The notes beneath the pieces were generated by a model. The model did no database searches and was not told where the DNA came from. It saw nothing but the letters and a program-made list of their open reading frames with translations. Of a stretch of DNA of 64,000 nucleotides, positions 42,918-51,070 are shown in pieces. A program made the translations under genes and the position numbers. The DNA lies in NCBI GenBank assembly GCA_045636865.1, contig JAZTYJ010000023.1, positions 1-64,000 on the forward strand. Direction: 5' to 3'. Position 1 is the stretch's first letter; each line of letters opens with the position of its first letter. This DNA is from SIG480 sp045636865. GTDB taxonomy: Bacteria > Bacillota > Clostridia > Oscillospirales > JAAYXM01.

Positions 42918-44657
42918 ATGAAAAAACTTATGCTCGGAAACGAAGCGGTTGCAAGAGGTCTCTATGAGGCAGGCTGCAGCTTTGTTTCAAGCTATCCGGG
43001 AACACCGAGTACGGAAATCACGGAAGCAGTTGCAAAATACGATGAAATTTACGCGGAGTGGGCACCTAATGAAAAGGTAGCGATGGAAGCTGCTTTCGGT
43101 GCATGCCTTGCAGGAAAAAGAAGTTTCTGCGGAATGAAGCACGTTGGTCTTAACGTAGCGGCAGACCCACTCTTTACCATTGCATACACAGGTGTAAACG
43201 GCGGTATGGTTATCGGTGTTGCAGACGATCCGGGTATGCACAGCTCGCAGAATGAGCAGGATTCACGCCACTATGCAAAGGCATCAAAAATCCCCATGCT
43301 TGAGCCGGCAGACTCTGCCGAGGCAGTAGCGTTTACAAAGCTTGCATTCGAGCTTTCGGAAAAGTTTGACACACCTGTTCTTCTTAAGATGTGCACGCGC
43401 GTCGCTCACTCGCAGAGCATCGTTGAGCCGGCAGACCGCGTAGAAGTAAAGAAAGACTATACAAAGAACGCACAGAAATACATTATGATGCCGGGTAATG
43501 CAAAGCTTCGTCATCCGATAGTAGAGGAGAGAACACTTGCACTTTCAGAGTATGCAGAGACTGCTCCGTGCAACGTCTTTGAGGACGGCAGTGATAAGAG
43601 CATCGGTATCATCACATCTTCGACATCTTATCAGTATGTAAAAGAGGTTCTTGGTGATAAGCATCCTGTGCTCAAGCTTGGTATGGTATGGCCGCTTCCG
43701 ACAGAGAGCATCAAGAATCTTGCAAAGTCAGTTGATAAGCTCATTGTTGTTGAAGAGCTTGACGGCTTTATCGAGGAGCATTGCAAAAATCTCGGAATTG
43801 ATGCAGCAGGAAAGGATATTTTCTCATGCATCGGCGAGCTCAGCCAGAATATTGTTTCGGAAAAGCTCGGAAATGGAGCAAAGGAAGGTGTTAAGCTTTC
43901 TGACAACATCCCGCCGAGACCTCCTGTTATGTGTGCAGGATGTCCCCACAGAGGCCTTTTCTATACTCTTGCAAAAAACAAAATTACGGTTATGGGTGAT
44001 ATCGGCTGCTACACACTTGGTGCAGTACCTCCGCTTTCTGCACTTGATGCAACGATCTGTATGGGTGCATCAATTTCAGGTCTTCACGGCTTTAATAAGG
44101 CAAATGAAGGCGCAAGTGATGGAAAGAGCGTTGCAGTGATCGGCGATTCAACCTTTATGCATTCAGGCATGACAGGTCTTGTTAATATCGCATATAACGG
44201 ATCAAATTCAACGGTTATCATTCTTGATAACTCGATAACAGGTATGACGGGACATCAGCAGAATCCGACAACAGGTTACAACCTAAAGGGCGATCCTGCA
44301 TCAAAGATTGACCTTGAAGCACTTTGCCGTGCGATGGGAATTAACAGAGTTTCGGTTGTTGACCCGTACAATCTCTCGGAGTGTGAAACTGTTTTAAAAG
44401 AAGAGCTTGCGGCAGAAGAGCCGTCAGTTATCATCTCACGCCGTCCGTGTGCACTTCTTAAATACGTTAAGCACAACAAACCGCTTGTTGTTGATGCCGA
44501 TAAGTGCAAAAACTGTAAGATGTGCATGAAGATAGGTTGCCCTGCAATCAGCATTGAAAACGGCAAGGCAAAGATAGATAACACTCTCTGCACCGGTTGC
44601 GGAGTATGTGAGCAGCTCTGTAAGTTTGATGCGCTTCATGCGCCGGAGGAGGTATAA
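42918..44657 (+). CDS. iorA: Indolepyruvate ferredoxin oxidoreductase, alpha subunit
   Basis: A 579-residue thiamine-diphosphate enzyme subunit. The N-terminal pyrimidine-binding domain has EAGCSFVSSYPGTPSTEI, the middle has CAGCPHRGLFY and GDIGCYTLGAVPP (the diphosphate-binding site near residue 360), and the C terminus holds two [4Fe-4S] motifs (CKNCKMCMKIGCP and CTGCGVCEQLCKF). With IorB it converts arylpyruvates plus CoA to aryl-acyl-CoA, CO2 and reduced ferredoxin, and can run in reverse. The T-box control favours the reductive, biosynthetic direction. Confidence 0.96.
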   Translation: MKKLMLGNEAVARGLYEAGCSFVSSYPGTPSTEITEAVAKYDEIYAEWAPNEKVAMEAAFGACLAGKRSFCGMKHVGLNVAADPLFTIAYTGVNGGMVIGVADDPGMHSSQNEQDSRHYAKASKIPMLEPADSAEAVAFTKLAFELSEKFDTPVLLKMCTRVAHSQSIVEPADRVEVKKDYTKNAQKYIMMPGNAKLRHPIVEERTLALSEYAETAPCNVFEDGSDKSIGIITSSTSYQYVKEVLGDKHPVLKLGMVWPLPTESIKNLAKSVDKLIVVEELDGFIEEHCKNLGIDAAGKDIFSCIGELSQNIVSEKLGNGAKEGVKLSDNIPPRPPVMCAGCPHRGLFYTLAKNKITVMGDIGCYTLGAVPPLSALDATICMGASISGLHGFNKANEGASDGKSVAVIGDSTFMHSGMTGLVNIAYNGSNSTVIILDNSITGMTGHQQNPTTGYNLKGDPASKIDLEALCRAMGINRVSVVDPYNLSECETVLKEELAAEEPSVIISRRPCALLKYVKHNKPLVVDADKCKNCKMCMKIGCPAISIENGKAKIDNTLCTGCGVCEQLCKFDALHAPEEV

Positions 44658-44659
44658 TA

Positions 44660-45235
44660 ATGGAAACAAAAAACATTATGATAGTCGGCGTCGGAGGACA
44701 GGGAAGTCTTCTCGCTTCAAAGCTTCTTGGACGTCTTCTCCTCACAAAGGGTTACGATATAAAGGTATCTGAAGTTCACGGTATGAGTCAGCGCGGCGGA
44801 AGCGTTGTTACATATGTCCGCTATGGTGACAAGGTTTATTCACCGATTATTGACAAGGGTGAAGCTGATTTTATCATTTCGTTTGAGCTTTTGGAGGCAG
44901 CGCGCTGGACGGAGTATCTCAAGAAAGACGGAAAAGTTATTGCAAACATACAGCAGATAAATCCGATGCCGGTCATCACAGGTGTTGCAGAGTATCCGAG
45001 TGAGCTTTCGGAGAAGATGAAAGCGGCAGGAATCGACATCGACGCTTTTGATGCCCTCAAGCTTGCTGTTGAGGCAGGAAGTGCAAAGGCTGTAAACATC
45101 GTTCTTATGGGAAGACTTTCTAACTACTTTGACGCATCTGTTGAAGAATGGATGAAGGCTATTGAAGAAAGCGTTCCTGAAAAGTTCCTTGAGATGAACA
45201 AAAAAGCATTTATTCTCGGCAGAGATGCAAAATAA
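44660..45235 (+). CDS. iorB: Indolepyruvate ferredoxin oxidoreductase, beta subunit
   Basis: A 191-residue gamma-type domain protein beginning NIMIVGVGGQGSLLASKLLG, followed by SEVHGMSQRGGSVVTYVRYG, the signature of the POR/IOR gamma domain that binds CoA. It is the small partner of IorA, encoded two bases after it. The enzyme acts in the cytosol on indolepyruvate, phenylpyruvate and 4-hydroxyphenylpyruvate. Confidence 0.95.
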   Translation: METKNIMIVGVGGQGSLLASKLLGRLLLTKGYDIKVSEVHGMSQRGGSVVTYVRYGDKVYSPIIDKGEADFIISFELLEAARWTEYLKKDGKVIANIQQINPMPVITGVAEYPSELSEKMKAAGIDIDAFDALKLAVEAGSAKAVNIVLMGRLSNYFDASVEEWMKAIEESVPEKFLEMNKKAFILGRDAK

Positions 45236-45247
45236 GGAGATGCAAAA

Positions 45248-46546
45248 ATGAAGAATTACTACCAGCCGGAGATAGAAACCGCATCACGCGAGCAGATTCG
45301 CGCATGGCAGGATGAACGTCTTGTAAAACAGGTGCAGCACGTATGGGACAATGTTCCGTATTATCGCAAGAAGATGGAAGATGCGGGAGTGTCACCGAGT
45401 GATATAAAGGGTGTAGCTGACCTTCATAAGCTTCCGTTTATAACAAAGGCAGATTTGCGCGATGCGTATCCGTACGGTCTTGTCGGAAAACCCATTTCCG
45501 AGTGTGTCCGCATTCACTCAACATCAGGAACAACCGGAAAAAGAGTTATGGCATTTTACACACAGCACGACGTTGACCTCTGGGAAGACTGCTGTGCAAG
45601 AGCAATTGTTGCAGCAGGCGGAACAAAGGAAGATGTTGTTCACGTCGCTTACGGCTACGGTCTCTTTACGGGTGGTGCAGGTCTCCACGGCGGATCGCAC
45701 AAGGTAGGAAGTCTTACGCTTCCGATGTCATCGGGAAACACGGACCGCCAGCTTCAGTTTATGACAGACCTCGGTTCAACCATTCTCTGCTGTACACCAT
45801 CTTATGCTGCATATCTTGCAGAGTCAATTAAAGAAAAGGGTCTTAGTGATAAGATTAAACTCAAAGCAGGTATTTTCGGAGCTGAAGCATGGAGTGAAGA
45901 GATGCGCCGCGATATCGAGAAACAGCTCGGAATCCGCGCATACGACATTTACGGTCTTACTGAAATTTCAGGTCCGGGTGTCAGCTTTGAATGTGAAGAG
46001 CAGATAGGTATGCACATCAACGAAGACCACTTCATCGCGGAAATTATCGACCCGGATACAGGTGAGGTTCTTCCTGAGGGTAGCAAGGGTGAGCTCGTAT
46101 TTACCTGCATAACAAAAGAGGCATTTCCGCTTCTTCGCTATCGCACACGCGATATCTGCGTTCTCTCAACAAAACCGTGCTCATGCGGCAGAACTCATAT
46201 GAAGATGTCAAAGCCGATGGGAAGAAGTGATGATATGCTCATCATCCGTGGCGTAAACGTATTCCCGTCACAGATTGAAACTGTTCTTATCGAGCAGGGA
46301 TATCCGGCAAACTATCAGATTGTTGTTGACCGCGTAAATAATTCTGATACGCTTGAGGTTATGGTAGAGATGAATCAGGAAAACTTCTCGGATTCACTCC
46401 GCCAGATTACCGATATGGAAAAGAGCCTTGTTTCTGCGCTTAAGGCGATGCTCGGAATTGCGGCAAAGGTAAAGCTTGTCGCTCCGAAGACAATCGCACG
46501 AAGCGAAGGTAAAGCAGTAAGAATTATTGATAATCGAAAGATTTAA
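45248..46546 (+). CDS. paaK: Phenylacetate-CoA ligase
   Basis: A 432-residue AMP-forming ligase of the PaaK family. Motifs: SGTTGKR near residue 97, FGAEAWSEEMR, IYGLTEISGPGVSFEC, LRYRTRDIC (with the CSCGRTH Cys set) and GRSDDMLIIRGVNVFPSQIE. It activates phenylacetate or related arylacetates with ATP and CoA. In many Clostridia and archaea it is linked to iorAB. Here it could activate salvaged arylacetate for IorAB, or make ATP from aryl-acyl-CoA in the fermentative direction; the T-box supports the former. Confidence 0.95.
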   Translation: MKNYYQPEIETASREQIRAWQDERLVKQVQHVWDNVPYYRKKMEDAGVSPSDIKGVADLHKLPFITKADLRDAYPYGLVGKPISECVRIHSTSGTTGKRVMAFYTQHDVDLWEDCCARAIVAAGGTKEDVVHVAYGYGLFTGGAGLHGGSHKVGSLTLPMSSGNTDRQLQFMTDLGSTILCCTPSYAAYLAESIKEKGLSDKIKLKAGIFGAEAWSEEMRRDIEKQLGIRAYDIYGLTEISGPGVSFECEEQIGMHINEDHFIAEIIDPDTGEVLPEGSKGELVFTCITKEAFPLLRYRTRDICVLSTKPCSCGRTHMKMSKPMGRSDDMLIIRGVNVFPSQIETVLIEQGYPANYQIVVDRVNNSDTLEVMVEMNQENFSDSLRQITDMEKSLVSALKAMLGIAAKVKLVAPKTIARSEGKAVRIIDNRKI

Positions 46547-46561
46547 GGGAGGATATTTGTT

Positions 46562-46990
46562 ATGATCAATCAGATTTCCGTATTTCTTGAAAATAAGGCA
46601 GGGGAGCTTGCCGAGATCACGAAAATTCTTGCTGAAAACAACGTAAACCTCCGCGCAATTTCAATTGCAGAAACATCAGACTACGGTGTTTTGCGCATGA
46701 TTGCGGATGATGCGGAACATGCATCGCGTGTACTTATGAAAAACGGCAACGTTATTTCAATGACACCGGTTTCCGTTATCGAAGTTCCTGACCGCCCGGC
46801 AGGTCTTTCGGATGTTCTTGGTATTCTCGCAAAAGCAGATATTGACATTGAATATATGTACTCACTCTTTACACAGGAACAGGGAAAGGCATATATGGTA
46901 TTTCGTGTAAGTGATAAGCAGAAGCTTATGAATGAAATCAAAAATAACAAGTTAAAGACTGTCAGCGAAGAAGAACTCGGTCTTAAGTAA
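46562..46990 (+). CDS. Tandem ACT-domain protein
   Basis: A 142-residue protein composed of two ACT domains: INQISVFLENKAGELAEITKIL (residues 2-23) and RPAGLSDVLGILAKADIDIEYMY (about 79-101). ACT domains bind amino acids. Similar small proteins are encoded beside paaK and iorAB in other anaerobes. It may sense an aromatic amino acid and modulate the ligase or IOR, but no partner is proven. It is the last gene before a terminator. Confidence 0.85.
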   Translation: MINQISVFLENKAGELAEITKILAENNVNLRAISIAETSDYGVLRMIADDAEHASRVLMKNGNVISMTPVSVIEVPDRPAGLSDVLGILAKADIDIEYMYSLFTQEQGKAYMVFRVSDKQKLMNEIKNNKLKTVSEEELGLK

Positions 46991-46993
46991 AAT

Positions 46994-47026
46994 AAAAAAC
47001 GGTTCCACAAGGAACCGTTTTTTATT
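46994..47026. terminator. Bidirectional terminator after the ACT gene
   Basis: A 13-bp stem (AAAAAACGGTTCC at 46994-47006, GGAACCGTTTTTT at 47011-47023) has a four-base loop. It ends the T-box operon and the convergent glycosyltransferase gene. Confidence 0.9.
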
Positions 47027-48142
47027 TTACTCATTCATAAGTTTCTCTGAAAACTCCACAATTTTTTCTGCAGGGTCCGGCTTTGAAACCTTTGATAGAT
47101 GAAGACGTATGCTGTCAAGTCTTCCCGGTTCGTTAAACAGGAAATGCATAGCTTCTTCCATTGTAAAAGTTTTGCTGACTGCAATGGCGAGACCTCGGTT
47201 TAAGAAGAATTCCTGATTTCTGTCTTCCTGACCGGGGATGGGGTTTACGAAAATCATGGGTAGATTCTTTGCAACCGATTCGGAAATGGTGAGACCTCCC
47301 GGTTTTGTAACTATGCAGTCGGAGGCATCCATAAGAAGGTCTACATAATCTATAAAGCCAAACACCTTTACGTTATCTTTTTTTGAAGCTGTAAGCTTAT
47401 TGTACAATCTCTTGTTGTTTCCGCAGACGGCAAGAACGGTGCATGAAGAATCAAAATTCATGATGCCGTTGATTGTTTCGGGCATATTGGCGTACCCCAT
47501 GCTTCCTGCCATAAGCAGAATAACTTTTGAATCTTCGGGAATTTCGAGGCGTTTTCTTGCTTCTGATTTTTCTGTTTTCTCAAAGAATTTCTTTTGAATC
47601 GGGATGCCGAAGGGGAGAAGTCTCTTTTCGCTTATGGACTTCATTTTAGCACGCGGAGTGAGAAGCTCGCTGGGTATTTCTATAAATTCGATATTTGTAA
47701 CATCCTCCCAGAACGGGTGGATTGTATAATCCGTTACAACGCCTATTGTGGGTATATCGGAAAGCTTATTTCGTCTTTTAAGTTCATTAATAACGTGAGC
47801 TGCAAAAACGTGCGTGCAGATAATAACGTCGGGGTTGAATTCTTCAATGAATTTCTCAAATCTTATTGAGAGAAGAAAGTTTGCGATGTTGCGAGGGGCA
47901 TATTTTGTTGCCGGCTCAGTTTTTGAATCAACGAGCTCATAAAGTGCACGGTAAGCATTTGGAGCATGTTTCATCGAAAGGAGATAGCCTTTGTTGATTG
48001 CATCCGAAAAATTCTTATCAAGCTGTTTGTAGACATCAATTATTTTAACGGTTGCACCGCGCTTTTTGAAGGTTTCTGCGATGCTGTTTGCGGCGGCGTG
48101 ATGTCCGTGACCTGTTGTTATACTGAGTATCATAGCTTTCAT
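47027..48142 (-). CDS. UgtP/MGDG-synthase-like glycosyltransferase (GT28)
   Basis: A 371-residue glycosyltransferase. The N terminus AMILSITTGHGHHAAANSIAETF is the MGDG synthase/UgtP hallmark, and the C-terminal domain has MAGSMGYANMPETI and the nucleotide-sugar site IVTKPGGLTISESVAKNLPMI. It transfers glucose or galactose to diacylglycerol to make membrane glycolipids, which in Bacillus also anchor lipoteichoic acid. No membrane helix is evident, so it is probably peripheral. The number of sugars added is unknown. Confidence 0.88.
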   Translation of the reverse strand: MKAMILSITTGHGHHAAANSIAETFKKRGATVKIIDVYKQLDKNFSDAINKGYLLSMKHAPNAYRALYELVDSKTEPATKYAPRNIANFLLSIRFEKFIEEFNPDVIICTHVFAAHVINELKRRNKLSDIPTIGVVTDYTIHPFWEDVTNIEFIEIPSELLTPRAKMKSISEKRLLPFGIPIQKKFFEKTEKSEARKRLEIPEDSKVILLMAGSMGYANMPETINGIMNFDSSCTVLAVCGNNKRLYNKLTASKKDNVKVFGFIDYVDLLMDASDCIVTKPGGLTISESVAKNLPMIFVNPIPGQEDRNQEFFLNRGLAIAVSKTFTMEEAMHFLFNEPGRLDSIRLHLSKVSKPDPAEKIVEFSEKLMNE

Positions 48143-48176
48143 AAGTTTGTCCGTCCTTAAAATGTAGGATGATACT

Positions 48177-48205
48177 ATAATAATACTTTTTTAAAAAGAA
48201 TTCAA
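48177..48205 (-). promoter_or_regulatory. Candidate promoter for the glycosyltransferase
   Basis: On the minus strand TTGAAT (48205-48200), a 17-base spacer and TATTAT (48182-48177), placed between spoVG and the glycosyltransferase gene. Confidence 0.45.
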
Positions 48206-48208
48206 TCT

Positions 48209-48481
48209 CTAACTTTCAAAGTCGCCCTGCACATACCGTTCATACTCCGAGAGCACGGCATCTTCGATTTTCTTACGCAGTGTATGTTTTGTGGGGTGTA
48301 CTATGTCGCTGAATCCGCCGTTTGGAAGACGTCTTGACGGCATCGCAAGAAAAATCTTGTCATAACCCGATATAACTTTTATATCGTGAATAACAAGCTC
48401 GTCATCGAGTGTAACAGAAACAATTGCGCGCATTTTTGATTCGTCTGTAAGTCTTCTGATTTTGATGTCGGTTATTTCCAT
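48209..48481 (-). CDS. spoVG: SpoVG family RNA-binding regulator
   Basis: A 90-residue protein starting MEITDIKIRRL and containing DDELVIHDIKVISGYDKIF and MPSRRLPNGGFSDIVHP, the SpoVG signature. SpoVG binds nucleic acids and affects asymmetric septation, sporulation and cell-envelope genes. AAGGAGAA precedes the ATG. It is divergent from murC. Confidence 0.97.
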   Translation of the reverse strand: MEITDIKIRRLTDESKMRAIVSVTLDDELVIHDIKVISGYDKIFLAMPSRRLPNGGFSDIVHPTKHTLRKKIEDAVLSEYERYVQGDFES

Positions 48482-48514
48482 TTTGAATTCTCCTTACACA
48501 TTGTTGTTTTTTAC

Positions 48515-48543
48515 TGGACTTTTTTTGAAAAAAATAATATAAT
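48515..48543 (+). promoter_or_regulatory. murC promoter
   Basis: TGGACT (48515-48520), a 17-base spacer and TATAAT (48538-48543), 68 bases before the murC ATG. Confidence 0.55.
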
Positions 48544-48611
48544 ATAGTTTAACCGAAGTATAATTAAAATACACATATTTTTTAACTTTCTTTTGATTGG
48601 AGATTTGATTT

Positions 48612-49988
48612 ATGCAGGATGAGAGAAAGGCTCTTTTGTCCGGTAACGGAAAGATTGTTCATTTTGTAGGTATCGGCGGAGTTTCTATGAGTGCGCTTGC
48701 GAAAACACTTGCATCGCGAGGTGTCTTGGTTCAGGGCTCTGATATGAATGCCGGAGTATATGCAGAACGTTTGCGCTCGCTCGGAATTAAGGTCTTCAAG
48801 GGGCATAAAGAAGAGAATATCGACGGTGCGGATGTTATTATCCGCACGTCCGCCGTGCACGATGACAACCCCGAAATTATAAGAGCACGAAATCTTGGTC
48901 TTCCGATTCTCGAAAGAGCAGAAGCGTGGGGAATTCTCATGGAAGAATTTCCTGAAGTGGTCTGCGTCTCCGGAACACACGGAAAAACATCAACAACAGC
49001 GATGATCACCTGTGTTGCGCTTGCGGCAGACCGTGATCCGGAAGTTATGATAGGCGCTGATATGCGTGAAATCGGCGGCGTTGTCAGAATTGCTGACGGT
49101 GATCTTTTTATTGGTGAATCGTGTGAATACTGCAATTCATTTCACAATTTCTATCCGACGGTTGCTGTTGTCTTAAATATTGAGGAGGACCACCTTGATT
49201 TTTTCAAAGACCTCGATGATATAAAAAATTCGTTTGCGAAGTTTATGTGCAACACAAAAGACGGTGGTGTCATTATCGCAAACGGTGATGATAAAAACGT
49301 TCTTGATGCGTTATCCCGTGCAGGAAAGAGTGCCATGACATTCGGTTTTTCGGACGGATGTAATGTCAGAGCAGAAAACGTAGTTTATAACGACGGTTTT
49401 CCGACTTTTGATATTCTTTACAATGGTGAAGCGTTCTGCACCGTAAGGCTCTCTGTTATTGGTGAGCATAACATAAAAAATGCACTTGCGGCTACGTGCG
49501 CGGGAATCCGTCTCGGTATAGATCCGGCGCTGATTTCGCGGGCTCTCTCTGAATTTACGGGTGTTGGAAGGCGCATGGAGTACAAAGGCGAGTTTCGTGG
49601 TGCGAAGGTGTATGACGACTATGCTCATCATCCGAGTGAAATTGAAACAACTCTCCGTGCGGTCAAACGCGCAAATTCGGGGGAGATAGTCTGTGTTTTC
49701 CAGCCGCACACATACACTCGCACAGAGGCGCTGAAAGATGATTTTGCAAAAGCGCTTTCTCTTGCAGACAGAGTCATCCTCGCGGATATCTTTGCGGCAA
49801 GAGAGAAGAATGTAAACGGTATAGATTCGTCTTTGATTTCGGATAAAATTCCCAATGCAAAGTATATAAAGTCGTTTGATGAAATAGTTTCTTATCTTAA
49901 AAACTCGGTTTCAGAAAATGATTTTGTGCTGACTATGGGTGCAGGAGATATTTACAGAGTCGGAGAAAGACTTTGTGAGATAAAGTAA
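48612..49988 (+). CDS. murC: UDP-N-acetylmuramate-L-alanine ligase
   Basis: A 458-residue Mur ligase. The N-terminal Rossmann-like domain has HFVGIGGVSMSALA, the ATP site is VSGTHGKTSTTAMI (Gly121-Thr127 region), and the later blocks are NIEEDHLDFF, IGEHNIKNALAA and DDYAHHPSEI, typical of MurC. It adds L-Ala to UDP-MurNAc in peptidoglycan synthesis. It lies alone apart from the CPBP gene 14 bases on. Confidence 0.97.
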   Translation: MQDERKALLSGNGKIVHFVGIGGVSMSALAKTLASRGVLVQGSDMNAGVYAERLRSLGIKVFKGHKEENIDGADVIIRTSAVHDDNPEIIRARNLGLPILERAEAWGILMEEFPEVVCVSGTHGKTSTTAMITCVALAADRDPEVMIGADMREIGGVVRIADGDLFIGESCEYCNSFHNFYPTVAVVLNIEEDHLDFFKDLDDIKNSFAKFMCNTKDGGVIIANGDDKNVLDALSRAGKSAMTFGFSDGCNVRAENVVYNDGFPTFDILYNGEAFCTVRLSVIGEHNIKNALAATCAGIRLGIDPALISRALSEFTGVGRRMEYKGEFRGAKVYDDYAHHPSEIETTLRAVKRANSGEIVCVFQPHTYTRTEALKDDFAKALSLADRVILADIFAAREKNVNGIDSSLISDKIPNAKYIKSFDEIVSYLKNSVSENDFVLTMGAGDIYRVGERLCEIK

Positions 49989-50002
49989 GTGGGTGAAAAT
50001 AC

Positions 50003-50788
50003 TTGAAGGAAAGGGCAATAAGATTTCTTTATGCGATAGATTGCTATCTGCTTTATGTTTTGTCGTCTGTTGCGGCATCACTAGGTGTTGTGGCGTATTA
50101 CAGTATATCCGCAGCGCGCGACATAGGAAATACGGGAACAGAGCTTGATGTTACGGCGTTTTCTGAGTATATCTCGGAAGTGCTTTCGGGTAAGTCGTCG
50201 CTTGTTCTTCTTGTGTCATACATAATAGTTATTATGTCGCTTCTGATTGTCTTTGCGATTCGCAGAAAGAGCTTATCCTCATACACAGGAGTGTCATACT
50301 GCAGGTTTGTAAGCCTGTTTGCATCGGTCTGTCTTGGCATCGCACTGAATTTTCTTGCATCGTTCTTTTCTTCCGCACAATCGGCAGAGGAAAGTGTCGT
50401 TTCAACAGTCCTTATTCTTTGCATAATTATCGGTCCGTTTGTTGAGGAAATTATGTTCCGCGGCGTATTGCTCAAGATGTTTGCATCAAGTGTCGGGGTG
50501 GTATTTTCGGTCATTATAACATCTCTTTTGTTCGCGTTTTCACACGGAGATATAGTGCAAATCGCCTATACGTTTGTTCTCGGCCTTATTCTCGGAATAG
50601 TCAGATATAAGAGCACAAGTCTCTGGAGTCCGCTTGCTCTGCATATGTCATTTAACGTTACAGGGGCGATAGCGGCTTTCTGTAATCTCAGATTTGATGG
50701 CGTAGATGCCATAATAATTTCGTTTGCGGCACTTCTGTTTTTCTTCATCGCCTGCACAGGCGGAAGAAAGGCTCGTAAGAGTGCATAG
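50003..50788 (+). CDS. CPBP-family intramembrane metalloprotease
   Basis: A 261-residue membrane protein with about eight helices, starting at TTG 50003. The Abi/CPBP motifs are all present: motif 1 FVEEIMFRG (E148, E149, R153), motif 2 FAFSHGD (H181) and motif 3 ALHMSFN. These are the glutamate protease residues shared with Rce1. Bacterial members act in bacteriocin immunity or membrane-protein processing. The substrate here is unknown. It follows murC by 14 bases and so may share its promoter. Confidence 0.87.
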   Translation: MKERAIRFLYAIDCYLLYVLSSVAASLGVVAYYSISAARDIGNTGTELDVTAFSEYISEVLSGKSSLVLLVSYIIVIMSLLIVFAIRRKSLSSYTGVSYCRFVSLFASVCLGIALNFLASFFSSAQSAEESVVSTVLILCIIIGPFVEEIMFRGVLLKMFASSVGVVFSVIITSLLFAFSHGDIVQIAYTFVLGLILGIVRYKSTSLWSPLALHMSFNVTGAIAAFCNLRFDGVDAIIISFAALLFFFIACTGGRKARKSA

Positions 50789-50861
50789 AAAAAACATTTT
50801 TAAGGTTCGTTATTTTGTTAAAAATTTAGTGTCAAAACTTCCCGAAAACCGCCGTTTTACC

Positions 50862-50890
50862 TTGACATAGAATTGGTCGCGTGATATAAT
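50862..50890 (+). promoter_or_regulatory. Promoter of the purine operon
   Basis: TTGACA (50862-50867), a 17-base spacer and TATAAT (50885-50890): full consensus, just ahead of the riboswitch. Confidence 0.85.
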
Positions 50891-50907
50891 TTATTATGTG
50901 ATTATTT

Positions 50908-51000
50908 GTGTGTTTTCTGTAACTGACGGATTTTGTGGAGCACCACGTGAAGCAGAAAACATTAAGAGGGGAAATACCCCGTTTTGCCGACCGTCTGGGC
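50908..51000 (+). promoter_or_regulatory. ZTP riboswitch (pfl motif) aptamer
   Basis: P1 pairs TGTTTTCTG (about 50911-50919) with CAGAAAACA (around 50953-50961). AACTGACGG follows, and the 3' domain ends with GCCGACCGTCTGGGC. GACGG (50925-50929) can pair with CCGTC (50991-50995), the expected pseudoknot. This matches the ZTP/ZMP-sensing class and precedes purE. The closing GGGC also starts the terminator, so ligand binding would prevent termination. Confidence 0.88.
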
Positions 51001-51040
51001 ACATTTAACTCCTCGCTTGAGTTAAGTGCGCCCTTTTTTT
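50997..51040 (+). terminator. Riboswitch-controlled terminator
   Basis: GGGCACATTTAACTC (50997-51011) pairs with GAGTTAAGTGCGCCC (51019-51033) with one mismatch and one GU, followed by TTTTTTT. Its 5' arm shares GGGC with the aptamer. Confidence 0.88.
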
Positions 51041-51070
51041 ATTGCATTGAAAACAAGGAGGTATGATACC

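Noticed and set aside
42918..46546. The iorAB-paaK set as a purely fermentative aromatic amino acid degradation operon
   Set aside because: A T-box activates on uncharged tRNA, meaning amino acid shortage. Induced degradation under shortage is unlikely, so the biosynthetic direction is preferred.
50789..50860. An AT-rich hairpin after the CPBP gene as a terminator
   Set aside because: The stem is weak and only A-T, and the purine operon promoter follows closely; it cannot be supported.
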